53,650 nt of DNA from Verrucomicrobiota bacterium (GCA_023431185.1 JAEYXS010000091.1:1-53650); one strand, 5' to 3'. Numbered from the stretch's first letter, positions 1 through 7,745 are shown. The notes: generated by a model not told the origin, from the sequence alone. A program made the numbers and translations.

Positions 1-399
1 CCACGCCGCCTCCGCCACCGCTCCCACATCGCGCACGATCACCGATTCCGGCGTCAGCCCGCGGATATGAGGATAAGCCGCCGCTAAAGAATGGCAGCGC
101 ACATACTCCGCCGGTGAATTGACCAGCCTCAGGTTCTTCGCCGCCAGTGCAGCGTACAGTTCAGCATAATCATCCGAAGTGTGGATGAACCCGCAAAGCA
201 CCGCCGGAACTGGAAAGGGGCGATTCGTCACCCGGCGCAAAATCCTTTCCGCATCCGAATCCCGTAACCATGTGGCCGGGATCTCGATTCTCTCAAAGCC
301 AGCCTCACGCAGCACCTCGGCCGCGGCATCGACCATGCGCGAAGCCGCCGTGGCCGCACTCGGCAGCGTGGTCTCGTGGATAAGGACAGGCTTGTACAC
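1..399 (-). CDS. ATP-grasp-like protein (R2K type), N-terminal 133 codons, runs off the window
   Basis: Reading leftward from a GTG at 399, the frame stays open to the window edge, so only the N-terminal part is present. A TTG two codons upstream is an alternative start; a TGA stop lies just before it. The segment LVNSPAEYVRCHSLAAAYP, followed by a 'GLTPESVIVRD' stretch, resembles the region before the nucleotide-binding part of ATP-grasp proteins of the R2K clade, where a 'N-S-P-x-x-Y-x-x-C-H' pattern recurs. Those proteins are predicted ATP-dependent carboxylate-amine ligases of unknown substrate. The ATP-binding and metal-binding regions are outside the window, so the family is inferred from memory of the pattern only. 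Confidence 0.5.
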   Translation of the reverse strand, partial: MYKPVLIHETTLPSAATAASRMVDAAAEVLREAGFERIEIPATWLRDSDAERILRRVTNRPFPVPAVLCGFIHTSDDYAELYAALAAKNLRLVNSPAEYVRCHSLAAAYPHIRGLTPESVIVRDVGAVAEAAW

Positions 400-491
400 A
401 GGCAAATTTCGGGCGGAAGCTAATCAAAGCCCGACAGCTTGAACAGCCTGTGTTTTTCGCAGAGCGCGCCTCGTCCCCGATTCCCTTTCTC

Positions 492-532
492 TCGATGTTG
501 GATGTTGGGCGTTCGAGGTTCGATGTTTCCTC
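492..532 (+). repeat. dispersed GATGTT/GTTCG repeat, copy 1
   Basis: About 41 bp built from short internal repeats of the type tcgatgttgg / gttgggcgttcg / ttcgatgtttcc. Near-identical copies in the same orientation occur at 7815-7855 and 10553-10593. This copy lies directly beyond the stop codon of the beta-lactamase-like gene. Function unknown. Confidence 0.8.
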
Positions 533-534
533 AT

Positions 535-2229
535 CTACTTCACTCGCTTCGCCTCCTGATTCATTCCATTCTGATGCAGGATCAACGCCTTCACACCTCC
601 CGGGGCATCCTTCACAAACGTGAGCTGCGCATCCACCACCTTGTAGAAAAACTTCGTTTCCGATTCCGGAAACACCTCGAAGAACGGTTGCCCTGTAAGT
701 TGTACCATCAAACGATCACCTTGCCGTTGCACGGTGAAGACCACATTGGGCGCCAGCTCATACTTGCCCGCATAGGTGTCGTAAATTTTCACATCCACCT
801 CCGCAGCGGTCTTGTCCTTGGGCTCTTCATCCGAGATCTTCTTCGCCACTTGGTTGGCCCCATTCTGATGCAAAGTCAGGCTTTTGGTTTTGCCCTGCGC
901 ATCCGCTTGAAACGAGATCTGCGCATCCACCACATCGCAAAAGAACTTCGTTTCGCTCTCGGGAAAGATATTCAGATACGACTGCCCGGTGAGCTGCACT
1001 TGCAGGTGGTCTGCGTGGCGACGGATATTGAAGAAAAACGAGGGATTCAACTGATACCGGCCCACATACTTCGCGAGTGTTTCCGCCTTCACTGGAACGG
1101 TTTCCCGGACCTTTATGGTGTCCACCTTTGCCAGGGCATACTTGGGTTCCAACAGATGCAGGCCTATGTCATCGATGTCATTCTCTGAATTCGAGAGCAC
1201 CACCACGCCGCGTTGCCGTTGCTTGTCGAAGCCGGCAAACGAGCGGTACCCGCCCGTGCCGCCGTTATGCCAGATGATCTCCGTGCCATAGCGCGTGTAG
1301 ATATGCCAGCCCAGGCCGATCTTGGTGCCGGAGCCCACATCGCGCTGCGCTTTGTGAGATGCCTCAAAGGCGGCTTTCAGGCTGGCGTTATCCAGCTTCA
1401 TATTCGCGCTCACAAATTTCAGCATGTCATTCACGGAAGAGCGCAACGCACCCGCTCCGGCCAGTGTGGGCAGATCCCAGTTCGCGACCGGCTTGCCCAT
1501 CTTGCTGTGACCCGTCGCCAGCTTCTTCTGTCCCTCCTTGGAAATCGTGATGGCAGTATTCGCCATGCCCAGCGGTTTGCATAGGCGCTCGATGACCAAT
1601 GCCTCGTAACTCTTCCCCGCCTTCAACGCCAGTGCATGCCCGAGCAAGCCCATGCCGAGGTTGGAGTAATCATACTTGCTGCCGATGTCCCGCGTGAGCG
1701 TGTGACCGGAGAGGAACGCGTAGAGTTGCTCCACGGTATAGTCCGCATACGGATTGGCCCCGTCTGCAGGCGCCATGTTATCTGGCAAGCGTGGCAGCCC
1801 GGATGTTTGTGTCGCCAAATCCAGCAGCGTGATCTTTTTTCCACCACGCTCCGGCACCTTCACGGTGCCCGGCAAAAAATTCGCCACCGGATCGTCCAGC
1901 TTCACTTCCCCTTTGCCGGCCATTTCGGCTAGAAGCTCGCCCGTGAACGCTTTGGTGATGGAACCGATCTCGAAAATGGTGTCCCCATCCACGGGCGTAC
2001 TGCTCGTGCGGGAGAATGTGCCGTGACTGATGATGCGCGTGCCTTTCTCATCGATGATACCGACGACGATGCCGACGCCCGCACGCGCTGTCTCGATACG
2101 TTCGCGCAGAATGCTCTTTAAGGCCGCATCATCCGGCCGTTCCTGGGCGAACATGATATGTGGCGCGATGAACGAAAACACAATCACGGCCACCAGGACA
2201 GATACAATCCAGCTCATACTTTTCCTCAT
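535..2229 (-). CDS. secreted serine hydrolase, class C beta-lactamase family, with duplicated C-terminal domain
   Basis: This 564-residue protein has a hydrophobic N-terminus (about 7-29, ending in a likely signal peptidase site near FAQ). The beta-lactamase/penicillin-binding fold follows, with the catalytic S-x-x-K at Ser90-Lys93 (GSITK), the Y-S-N motif at 188-190 and HNGG at 321-324 in place of K-T-G. This is the signature of class C-like enzymes that include esterases and D-aminopeptidases, so beta-lactam hydrolysis is not assured. From about residue 388 the protein carries two consecutive copies of a roughly 75-residue domain. Each starts with Y-x-G-x-Y and contains FPESETKFF and LHQNG; they resemble DUF3471-type tails. 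The enzyme probably acts in the periplasm. The ATG at 2229 fits the signal peptide. Confidence 0.85.
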   Translation of the reverse strand: MRKSMSWIVSVLVAVIVFSFIAPHIMFAQERPDDAALKSILRERIETARAGVGIVVGIIDEKGTRIISHGTFSRTSSTPVDGDTIFEIGSITKAFTGELLAEMAGKGEVKLDDPVANFLPGTVKVPERGGKKITLLDLATQTSGLPRLPDNMAPADGANPYADYTVEQLYAFLSGHTLTRDIGSKYDYSNLGMGLLGHALALKAGKSYEALVIERLCKPLGMANTAITISKEGQKKLATGHSKMGKPVANWDLPTLAGAGALRSSVNDMLKFVSANMKLDNASLKAAFEASHKAQRDVGSGTKIGLGWHIYTRYGTEIIWHNGGTGGYRSFAGFDKQRQRGVVVLSNSENDIDDIGLHLLEPKYALAKVDTIKVRETVPVKAETLAKYVGRYQLNPSFFFNIRRHADHLQVQLTGQSYLNIFPESETKFFCDVVDAQISFQADAQGKTKSLTLHQNGANQVAKKISDEEPKDKTAAEVDVKIYDTYAGKYELAPNVVFTVQRQGDRLMVQLTGQPFFEVFPESETKFFYKVVDAQLTFVKDAPGGVKALILHQNGMNQEAKRVK

Positions 2230-2284
2230 AAATTTCCCGAATTAGGGAGCACACATCTCAAAACCAAGACCCTTACGAAATGTT

Positions 2285-2430
2285 CTCCCTCTCCCCTCAA
2301 TGGGTAGAGAGCTGGGGTGAGGGGTGAGTCGCAACACGCTGCGATAAAATTCAACAGTTCAGTGCTTCGACTCACTCCTCACCCGGTTCCGCTTGGGGCG
2401 GAACCGACCTCTCCTCATCGGGAGGAGAGG
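2285..2430. repeat. 146-bp inverted-repeat element (REPIN-like)
   Basis: Two arms, gggtgaggggtgagtcg at 2315-2331 and its reverse complement with one mismatch at 2368-2384, face each other across a 36-bp spacer. The outer flanks (ccctctcccctc on the left, ctctcctcatcgggaggag on the right) also correspond in inverted order. A further hairpin (cggttccgc...gcggaaccg) lies near 2384-2406. It fills most of the gap between the beta-lactamase-like gene and the anti-sigma-like gene. No coding potential is seen. Confidence 0.75.
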
Positions 2431-2483
2431 TAACATTTCATGCATCCTGAGCATACCTGTCCGGCAATAGTTCATGATAGGTG

Positions 2484-3074
2484 CTACGGTTCTTCCGGCA
2501 GTTCTTTCAATCGTTCCTCCACCTCGGCCTTCAACGGCGTGAGGTGTTTCTTCACCGCATGCTGGTTCAGCCACCAGATGCCCCCGCAGATGATCGCGTA
2601 AAAGATCGCGAACCCCACTTTGTGAACCATGCCGCCGCCGATGCCAAAAACGACCATGATCGCACCGACGTACAGCGGCAGGATATACCACCACAAGACC
2701 GTCCGCAGCAGATGAATCTGCCGCTCAATTTTAAGGCGCTCCACCAATAGATAACCACGCAATGTGTCCCCGGCTGATTTCCGGTCACCTATCCGTTGGG
2801 CCGCCAGCAGGCGCGCCCCGATGAACACGGCGCTGACGACCACGACGAGGCAGCCGCCTTTTGCCAGCCAGCTTGTGAACCGGAAAAAGTCCGGCAGGAA
2901 CAGGACGATGAGGATGAGACAGGCCGCCACCTCGCGCACATCCCGCCAGAAGATATCTCGGCCGAACTTGGCCATCTTCTGTTTCATGGCGGCGATCAGT
3001 TGCGCGTCCGGCACCTTCACCGGTGGGGTGATCACCTGCCGCTGCCAGAGCTGCTTGAGTTCCCGGTCGTTCAC
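2484..3074 (-). CDS. membrane protein coupled to an ECF sigma factor, possible anti-sigma factor
   Basis: A 196-residue protein with a soluble N-terminal segment of about 45 residues and roughly four hydrophobic segments (about 48-65, 73-90, 125-145 and 150-168), ending in a charged tail. It starts with GTG, which overlaps the TGA stop of the upstream sigma factor gene in a GTGA arrangement, so the two are translationally coupled. Membrane proteins in this position are usually anti-sigma factors that hold the sigma factor at the membrane. I do not see a zinc-binding HxxxCxxC anti-sigma motif, so this role is inferred only from position and topology. Confidence 0.7.
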   Translation of the reverse strand: MNDRELKQLWQRQVITPPVKVPDAQLIAAMKQKMAKFGRDIFWRDVREVAACLILIVLFLPDFFRFTSWLAKGGCLVVVVSAVFIGARLLAAQRIGDRKSAGDTLRGYLLVERLKIERQIHLLRTVLWWYILPLYVGAIMVVFGIGGGMVHKVGFAIFYAIICGGIWWLNQHAVKKHLTPLKAEVEERLKELPEEP

Positions 3075-3595
3075 GATGACACCTCCTGCTGCATGAGCTG
3101 ACCTAGTTTTTTCTTCGCACGATGCAACATCACGCCCACATGACTCGCGTTGAGTCCGAGCACATCCGCCATCTCGGCATAGCTGAGGTCCTCCAAGAAC
3201 AGCGTGACCAGGGCTCGCTCCACCTTGTCCAGTTTGCCGATGGCTTCATACAGGCGCTCGATCTGCGGGTTCTGTTCTGCCATGGCAGTCTGACGTTTCT
3301 CGATCGTCTCGCGCATCTCGTCCTGGGCCATCGGCACGGCGTCTCGCTTGTCGGCGGTGGCCTTGCGCACATGACTGATGGCGGTGTTCAGGGCCACACG
3401 ATAAAGCCAGGTATTGGCGTGAACTTGCTCCTGTAATCCTGGCAAGGCCCGCCAGATCTGAAACAGCACTTCCTGATACAGATCCTCGCGCTCCGCCGCC
3501 GTCCAGGCATAGACATGGCAGATGCGCAAAATCTTCTGCCGGTTCGCTTCAACAAGCTGCAGGAACCGGGCTTCTATGGCTGGATCAGACTTCAA
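3071..3595 (-). CDS. ECF-type RNA polymerase sigma factor
   Basis: This 174-residue protein has the two-domain layout of sigma-70 family ECF factors. Region 2 spans about residues 10-85, with the D-L-Y-Q-E-V-x-x-x-I-W motif and a W-L-Y-R-V-A-x-N-x-A segment. Region 4 spans about 115-170, with the helix-turn-helix LSYAEMADVLGLNASHVGVM. ECF factors redirect RNA polymerase to a small regulon in response to an envelope or stress signal. The start is TTG at 3595, since no upstream ATG or GTG is in frame close by. It is co-translated with the downstream membrane protein. The regulon cannot be predicted here. Confidence 0.88.
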   Translation of the reverse strand: MKSDPAIEARFLQLVEANRQKILRICHVYAWTAAEREDLYQEVLFQIWRALPGLQEQVHANTWLYRVALNTAISHVRKATADKRDAVPMAQDEMRETIEKRQTAMAEQNPQIERLYEAIGKLDKVERALVTLFLEDLSYAEMADVLGLNASHVGVMLHRAKKKLGQLMQQEVSS

Positions 3596-3818
3596 TCGTT
3601 CTGTTCTTTAATACATTAGTCGCCGTGCGGCGCGGGAATATTACAGTTTATACAAAAATTCTCAGCCTCACGGATTGGATGCAACTGATTGTCTTCAAGG
3701 GGCATACAGATGTCCGCTCAGGCCTTACAAAACTGCCCCCACTATGTAGTGGTCCATTTTCCATGAAGTTGGCAGAAATGGAGGCGTCAAAGAAAGAGAA
3801 CTTTAACCGCGTAAATTT

Positions 3819-4400
3819 ATGGAAACACTGCTTAGCATCTGTCTCGGTATCGGCTTGAGCGCCGCCTGCGGATTTCGCGTGTTCATTCCCATGCTCATCG
3901 TCAGCATCGCGGCGAATGCCGGCCATCTGACCTTGGCCAAGGGCTTCGAGTGGCTGGCCAGTGACGCCGCCGTCGTCTCATTCGGTCTCGCCACGGTGCT
4001 GGAGATCGCCGCGTATTACATCCCGTGGCTGGATAATCTGCTCGATACCATCGCCAGCCCTTCGGCGGTCATCGCCGGCACTGTTATCACCGCCTCGGTG
4101 ATGACAGACATGAGCCCCTTCATGCGTTGGACGCTGGCGGCTATCACCGGTGGCGGTGTCGCGGCGGCGGTACAAGGCACCACTGTCTTCGCCCGGGCGG
4201 CCTCCACTACGCTGACCGGCGGTCTGGCCAATCCCATATTGGCGACCGCCGAACTGGGCGGGGCCGGATTGGTGACACTGATGGCCTTCGTGGTGCCAGT
4301 ATTCACGCTGCTGGCCATCCTGACGGTGCTCATCTTGGTGGGACGAAAAATACTGAAACGCAAAGCGGAGAAGGCGCTGCCGCCGCCGATGCCAGTGTGA
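3819..4400 (+). CDS. DUF4126 family integral membrane protein
   Basis: A 193-residue protein that is almost wholly hydrophobic, with an N-terminal segment beginning METLLSICLGIGLSAACGFR, a Gly/Ala-rich core and a final strongly hydrophobic helix followed by a basic tail (RKILKRKAEK). The opening segment 'G-L-S-A-A-C-G-F-R-V-F-x-P' is typical of DUF4126 membrane proteins of unknown function. It stands alone on the plus strand, between the minus-strand sigma operon and the convergent pheS, and ends at a shared hairpin terminator. Confidence 0.8.
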   Translation: METLLSICLGIGLSAACGFRVFIPMLIVSIAANAGHLTLAKGFEWLASDAAVVSFGLATVLEIAAYYIPWLDNLLDTIASPSAVIAGTVITASVMTDMSPFMRWTLAAITGGGVAAAVQGTTVFARAASTTLTGGLANPILATAELGGAGLVTLMAFVVPVFTLLAILTVLILVGRKILKRKAEKALPPPMPV

Positions 4401-4426
4401 GCAACCGTTAATTGATTGAAACGTCA

Positions 4427-4461
4427 AAAGCGTTGAATCGTATCTAACGATTCAACGCTTT
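4427..4461. terminator. bidirectional hairpin terminator between the DUF4126 gene and pheS
   Basis: A perfect 15-bp stem (aaagcgttgaatcgt at 4427-4441 paired with 4447-4461) closes a 5-nt loop between two convergent genes. A-rich and T-rich flanks on both sides suit termination in both directions. Confidence 0.85.
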
Positions 4462-4490
4462 AACCTTTTAGCGAATCTCGTTTCTTCCGC

Positions 4491-5501
4491 TCAGAACTGC
4501 TTCAAGAACCGCAGATCGTTCTGGTAGAACAGTCGGATGTCATCGATCCCATACCGGATCATCGCGATGCGCTCGATGCCGAAGCCGAATGCCCAGCCGC
4601 TCCATTGCTCCGGATCATAGCCCACCGTCTCGAATACCTGCGGATGCACCATGCCGCACCCGGCGATTTCCAGCCAGTCCTTGCCCATCTTCTTGGTCAA
4701 TGAGCTGGCGAAATCGATCTCGAAGCTCGGCTCCGTGTAACTGAAGTAATGCGGGCGGAAACGCAGCTTCACTTCGTCACCCAGCAGTTCCTTGAAGACA
4801 TATTCCACCGTGCCCTTGAGGTCGCCGACGGTCACGCCCTTGTCCACATACAGACCTTCAATCTGATGGAAGGTGGGGTTGTGCGTGGCATCCGCGTTAT
4901 CACGGCGATACACGCGACCGGGCACGATGATGCGAATGGGCGGTGCCTGCTTCTCCATCACGCGGATCTGCACGGAGGATGTATGTGTGCGCAGCAACGG
5001 CTTCGGGCCATCGCCCTTGCCGACGTAGAAAGTATCTTGAGCATCACGCGCCGGGTGATCGGCAGGCGTGTTCAAGGCATCGAAGCAATGATACTCGTCC
5101 TCGATCTCCGGCCCATCCGCCACCACGAAACCGATTTTGCGGAAGCAGCGGACGATATCTTCCGTCACTTGCGTGAGCGGATGCAGCTTGCCCAGCGCAT
5201 GACGGCGGCCGGGGGCGGTGAAATCCGTAGCTTCCTTCGGCAACGCAGCTTTCAGTTCCAGTTCCCCCCGGCGATCGGCGATGATACGTTCCAGTTCCTG
5301 CTTGGCATCATTGATCGCTTTGCCGGCGGCGGGCTTCTCCTCTTTGGAGAGCGTGCCGAGCTGTTTCATCAGCGCGGTGATCTTGCCGTTGGAACCGAGA
5401 TACGCGGTGCGGGTCTGCTCCAAGGCCGCGAGGTCGGCAGCCGCCTGGAGTTCCGCCACGGCGGACTGCTTCAAAGGATCGATCTGAGCCACGAAAGACA
5501 T
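4491..5501 (-). CDS. pheS: phenylalanyl-tRNA synthetase alpha subunit
   Basis: At 336 residues this has normal PheS length. The N-terminal coiled-coil arm (about 1-90) is followed by the class II catalytic core. Visible motifs include the phenylalanine-tRNA binding stretch DTFYVG/LLRTHTSSVQ, motif 2 (FRPHYFSYTEPSFEID) and motif 3 (GFGIERIAMIRYGIDDIR). PheS pairs with PheT to charge tRNA-Phe with phenylalanine. pheT is not adjacent: the next gene downstream is a convergent membrane protein. The gene lies 42 nt behind a hairpin terminator that separates it from rplT, so its expression is probably by read-through. Confidence 0.97.
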   Translation of the reverse strand: MSFVAQIDPLKQSAVAELQAAADLAALEQTRTAYLGSNGKITALMKQLGTLSKEEKPAAGKAINDAKQELERIIADRRGELELKAALPKEATDFTAPGRRHALGKLHPLTQVTEDIVRCFRKIGFVVADGPEIEDEYHCFDALNTPADHPARDAQDTFYVGKGDGPKPLLRTHTSSVQIRVMEKQAPPIRIIVPGRVYRRDNADATHNPTFHQIEGLYVDKGVTVGDLKGTVEYVFKELLGDEVKLRFRPHYFSYTEPSFEIDFASSLTKKMGKDWLEIAGCGMVHPQVFETVGYDPEQWSGWAFGFGIERIAMIRYGIDDIRLFYQNDLRFLKQF

Positions 5502-5542
5502 AGTGCGGGCGAAAAGATAGGGGAAGGACGTGATACGACCAA

Positions 5543-5573
5543 CAAAAAAGGGCGGCTGATTAGGCCGCCCTTC
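5543..5573 (-). terminator. intrinsic terminator/attenuator between rplT and pheS
   Basis: On the minus strand a GC-rich stem (aagggcggc / gccgccctt, 7-nt loop) is followed by TTTTTTG. The pheS start codon is only about 42 nt further on, too close for a clear independent promoter. It probably reduces, rather than stops, transcription into pheS. Confidence 0.85.
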
Positions 5574-5591
5574 ATTGATGGGAAACTTGGC

Positions 5592-5990
5592 TTACGCCTT
5601 GGCCGTTTTGGCGGCGGCAGCTAGGTTCGCGGCCTTGGTCTTCAGCGCTTCGCCCGCCACGCGGACGAGTTCGTTGAAGGCGGCGGCATCCGTCGCGGCG
5701 ATGTCAGCGAGCACCTTGCGGTCCAGCGTGACTTGCGCGGCCTTCAGACCTTCGATGAAGCGGCTGTAGGTCGTGCCGGAAGCCCGGGCAGCAGCATTGA
5801 TACGGTTCTGCCAGAGGGCGCGGTAGTTGCGCTTCTTGGTCTTGCGATCGCGGAAGGAGTACTGCATGCCGTGATCGAGCGCGTCGGCGGCATAGCGGTA
5901 AAGTTTGGAACGGCGCATCCGGAAGCCTTTGGCGGCTTGCAGCGTACGGATACGGCGCTTGCGGGAAGCGGGGGCGTTTGTAACACGCAT
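5592..5990 (-). CDS. rplT: 50S ribosomal protein bL20
   Basis: A basic protein of 132 residues with the conserved bL20 core: RKRRIRTLQAAKGFRMRRS near the N-terminus, followed by YRALWQNRINAAAR and YSRFIEGL. bL20 binds 23S rRNA early in large-subunit assembly and in several bacteria also represses its own operon. The last 15 or so residues are an Ala/Lys-rich extension beyond the usual end of about 118 residues. It follows rpmI by about 30 nt and precedes pheS after a terminator. Confidence 0.97.
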   Translation of the reverse strand: MRVTNAPASRKRRIRTLQAAKGFRMRRSKLYRYAADALDHGMQYSFRDRKTKKRNYRALWQNRINAAARASGTTYSRFIEGLKAAQVTLDRKVLADIAATDAAAFNELVRVAGEALKTKAANLAAAAKTAKA

Positions 5991-6021
5991 AGGTCAGTAA
6001 CAGTTGAGGGTCTAAAATCTA

Positions 6022-6231
6022 TTAACGGTGAAAAGGCATGCTGCCCTTGATGCGATATTCGTCCGTGGAATCCACCACGACCATCTTGCCGAGGGAACGG
6101 CGGCGTTTGGGACTCTTGCCGGCGAGCAAGTGGCGACGGCCCGCACGGGCGCGCTTCACCTTGCCATTCGCGGTGATCTTGAACCGCTTGGCGGCGGACT
6201 TGTTCGTTCTGATGCCTTTGGGACGACGCAT
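6022..6231 (-). CDS. rpmI: 50S ribosomal protein bL35
   Basis: A 69-residue, very basic protein with the bL35 pattern: TNKSAAKRFKITANGKVKR followed by RRHLLAGKSPKRRRSLGK. Its start is ATG at 6231. It is the first gene of the rpmI-rplT-pheS set; infC, its usual upstream partner, is absent here. Instead an 84-nt spacer and a structured, T-tract-ending leader lie upstream. Confidence 0.97.
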   Translation of the reverse strand: MRRPKGIRTNKSAAKRFKITANGKVKRARAGRRHLLAGKSPKRRRSLGKMVVVDSTDEYRIKGSMPFHR

Positions 6232-6314
6232 AACTAATCGACTTTCGTTCTATTAAAAGAGCGCGAACTATATGGACCGGGTGGCGGGTGTGCAAGCGGT
6301 ATTTTAGGAACTCT

Positions 6315-6400
6315 GAAAAAAGAAAATGATCCGGGCAGCAGACGCCAAGGAGGTGGGGGTGGGGAACCCCTCTGAAGAAACGTACCGCTACCCGAATCAT
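6315..6400 (-). ncRNA. structured leader or small RNA upstream of rpmI
   Basis: On the minus strand a 12-bp stem (6398-6387 with 6339-6328), continuous with two G-U wobbles, closes a 47-nt interior that contains a GGGGTTCCCC hairpin. It is followed by an ATTTTCTTTTTTC tract. A TTGACA box sits upstream, so that transcription would start about at the stem. An ATG at 6400 opens a frame whose 8th and 9th codons are consecutive Phe codons (TTC TTC). It could be an attenuator for rpmI-rplT-pheS, a binding site for bL20, or a separate small RNA. I do not recognise a known RNA family. Confidence 0.5.
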
Positions 6401-6405
6401 CCACG

Positions 6406-6433
6406 AAACTAAATCCACACCACGAATTGTCAA
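6406..6433 (-). promoter_or_regulatory. candidate promoter of the rpmI leader
   Basis: Minus strand: TTGACA at 6433-6428, 16-bp spacer, TAGTTT at 6411-6406. The -35 is perfect and the -10 is weak. The predicted start lies at the foot of the leader stem. Confidence 0.5.
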
Positions 6434-6569
6434 CATAAGAACTAAGTAAAACCACCTGATTTTTTGTAACGCCTACCACCCTAATCATTCAGGCAGACCA
6501 ACTTACAAAAATCATAGGCATGCCAATTCCCCGCTCCCCCCAAAAAACCATCTTTTTTGCTTTTTCCGC

Positions 6570-6597
6570 GTGACAGTGGAAATCCTTCGCCTATATT
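6570..6597 (+). promoter_or_regulatory. candidate promoter of tRNA-Glu
   Basis: GTGACA at 6570-6575, 16-bp spacer, TATATT at 6592-6597, 18 bp before the first tRNA base. It matches a sigma-70 promoter well. Confidence 0.65.
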
Positions 6598-6615
6598 CAC
6601 GCCCCTGCTGCGGCC

Positions 6616-6690
6616 GACCCTATCGTCCAGCGGTTAGGACACCGCCCTTTCACGGCAGTAACCGGGGTTCGAATCCCCGTAGGGTCGCCA
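6616..6690 (+). tRNA. tRNA-Glu (anticodon UUC), CCA encoded
   Basis: The acceptor stem GACCCTA/TAGGGTC, D-arm (GTCC...GGAC), anticodon loop CTTTCAC, T-arm (CGGGG TTCGAAT CCCCG) and an encoded CCA (6688-6690) give a complete cloverleaf. The anticodon is TTC, for glutamate. The anticodon stem CCGCC/GGCAG holds one C-A mismatch (positions 28-42), where most tRNA-Glu genes have C-G. A promoter and a hairpin terminator flank it, so it is a single-gene unit. Confidence 0.97.
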
Positions 6691-6711
6691 CTTCTACCAC
6701 TGTTTTCACTT

Positions 6712-6735
6712 AACCTTGTGAACACAGGGTTTTTG
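6712..6735 (+). terminator. terminator of tRNA-Glu
   Basis: A 9-bp stem with one wobble (aaccttgtg 6712-6720, cacagggtt 6723-6731) is followed directly by ttt. The rest of the gap to 7016 shows a second short hairpin (ctgaagac...gtcttcag, about 6751-6776) and no gene that I can support. Confidence 0.7.
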
Positions 6736-7016
6736 TGTCATCGTGTGCCTGAAGACTGATTGAACAGGTCTTCAGAAACGGATGCTTAAGGTTCTCTTGC
6801 CACCCGGTTTCTCTGGTGATTCCTCACCCGCGCCGAATATCCGTCTGCTTTTCCCCTGCCCCGCCCTGACCACTACGCTGTTCAATTCTGCCCGTTTTGG
6901 CCAATTTAACGCCAATTCACCAGCTTGGCCCACACTTTCACGCGGTTCTATCGCACTGAAATCGATTCTGCTAAACCAACGTCTCTAACAGGTAAACACC
7001 CGTCCACTGTGCGCCT

Positions 7017-7745
7017 ATGAAAGTCATCCGGCCCAACTGCAGAGTGCAATTCACCGCCGAGGACATCGACTTCGTGCTGCACGTCCTCAGTCCCGGCACT
7101 GATCTCAATCCCTCACTCATCCGCCTCCTCACCGATGAAGAGACACGCGACCAGATCCTCGATGACGAACGGCTCTATCAAGCCCTGCTGCAAGGCTCTG
7201 GCTGCCTCCAAGTTTCCGCGCACCTCTATTTCTACGTGCTGGTCCGCCGTGTCCTGCGCAAGGCCGGCATCGAAGATCGTCAGGTCGCGGACTACGTCGC
7301 CGAGTTGCTCGCTGAGTTCTCCCGGTTGGAACGCCTCCACCTGCAGCTCACCGCAGATTTCAATCCGCTGGAATACCTCTTCGAGATGATGGCCGCCCTG
7401 CAACAGGCCGATGAACGCACCTCCTTCCTCATCCGCGCCCACATCGGCAACCACTCCCTCTTCCTCTCCGGCGTATTCCCTGAGCGCATCCGCCATCGCG
7501 CCGAGCAAAAAGGCTTTCCGGACCTGAGCTACTACGAAGACCTTGGCCGCTCCAACTTCCGGGTGGCCAGCGATCATCGCCTCGCCCGCCACTACGAACT
7601 GACCCCCGTCTTCTCCACCCTGAGCGAATGCTTCCACGAAACCCGCCAGGCCCTGAACGATCTGGCCGAGCGCCTATTGCACCTCGGCGACCCCATGCAA
7701 TCCGACGCCCTCTTGGTGAAGGCCTTCGCCAAGCCCCAATCTTAA
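7017..7745 (+). CDS. uncharacterised protein, 242 residues
   Basis: I do not recognise the family. The protein is soluble, mostly helical and Leu-rich, with no signal peptide or membrane segment. It has an 'EDIDFVLHVLSPGTDLNPSLIRLLTDEETRDQILDD'-type N-terminal region (about 14-50) and a conserved-looking SYYEDLGRSNFRVASDHRLA segment around residues 173-192. Its codon use matches its neighbours and the frame is intact from a good ATG, so it is likely a real gene. It stands alone between tRNA-Glu and a convergent esterase. Confidence 0.75.
   Translation: MKVIRPNCRVQFTAEDIDFVLHVLSPGTDLNPSLIRLLTDEETRDQILDDERLYQALLQGSGCLQVSAHLYFYVLVRRVLRKAGIEDRQVADYVAELLAEFSRLERLHLQLTADFNPLEYLFEMMAALQQADERTSFLIRAHIGNHSLFLSGVFPERIRHRAEQKGFPDLSYYEDLGRSNFRVASDHRLARHYELTPVFSTLSECFHETRQALNDLAERLLHLGDPMQSDALLVKAFAKPQS

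Noticed and set aside
5744..6436. 230-codon frame through the rpmI leader, rpmI and rplT in another frame
   Set aside because: The downstream part is a shadow of rpmI and rplT. Only its first codons, as a possible leader peptide with Phe-Phe, are kept as a hypothesis.
6782..6988. 68-codon frame after tRNA-Glu
   Set aside because: No ribosome binding site, no domain, and lies in a region with terminator hairpins.
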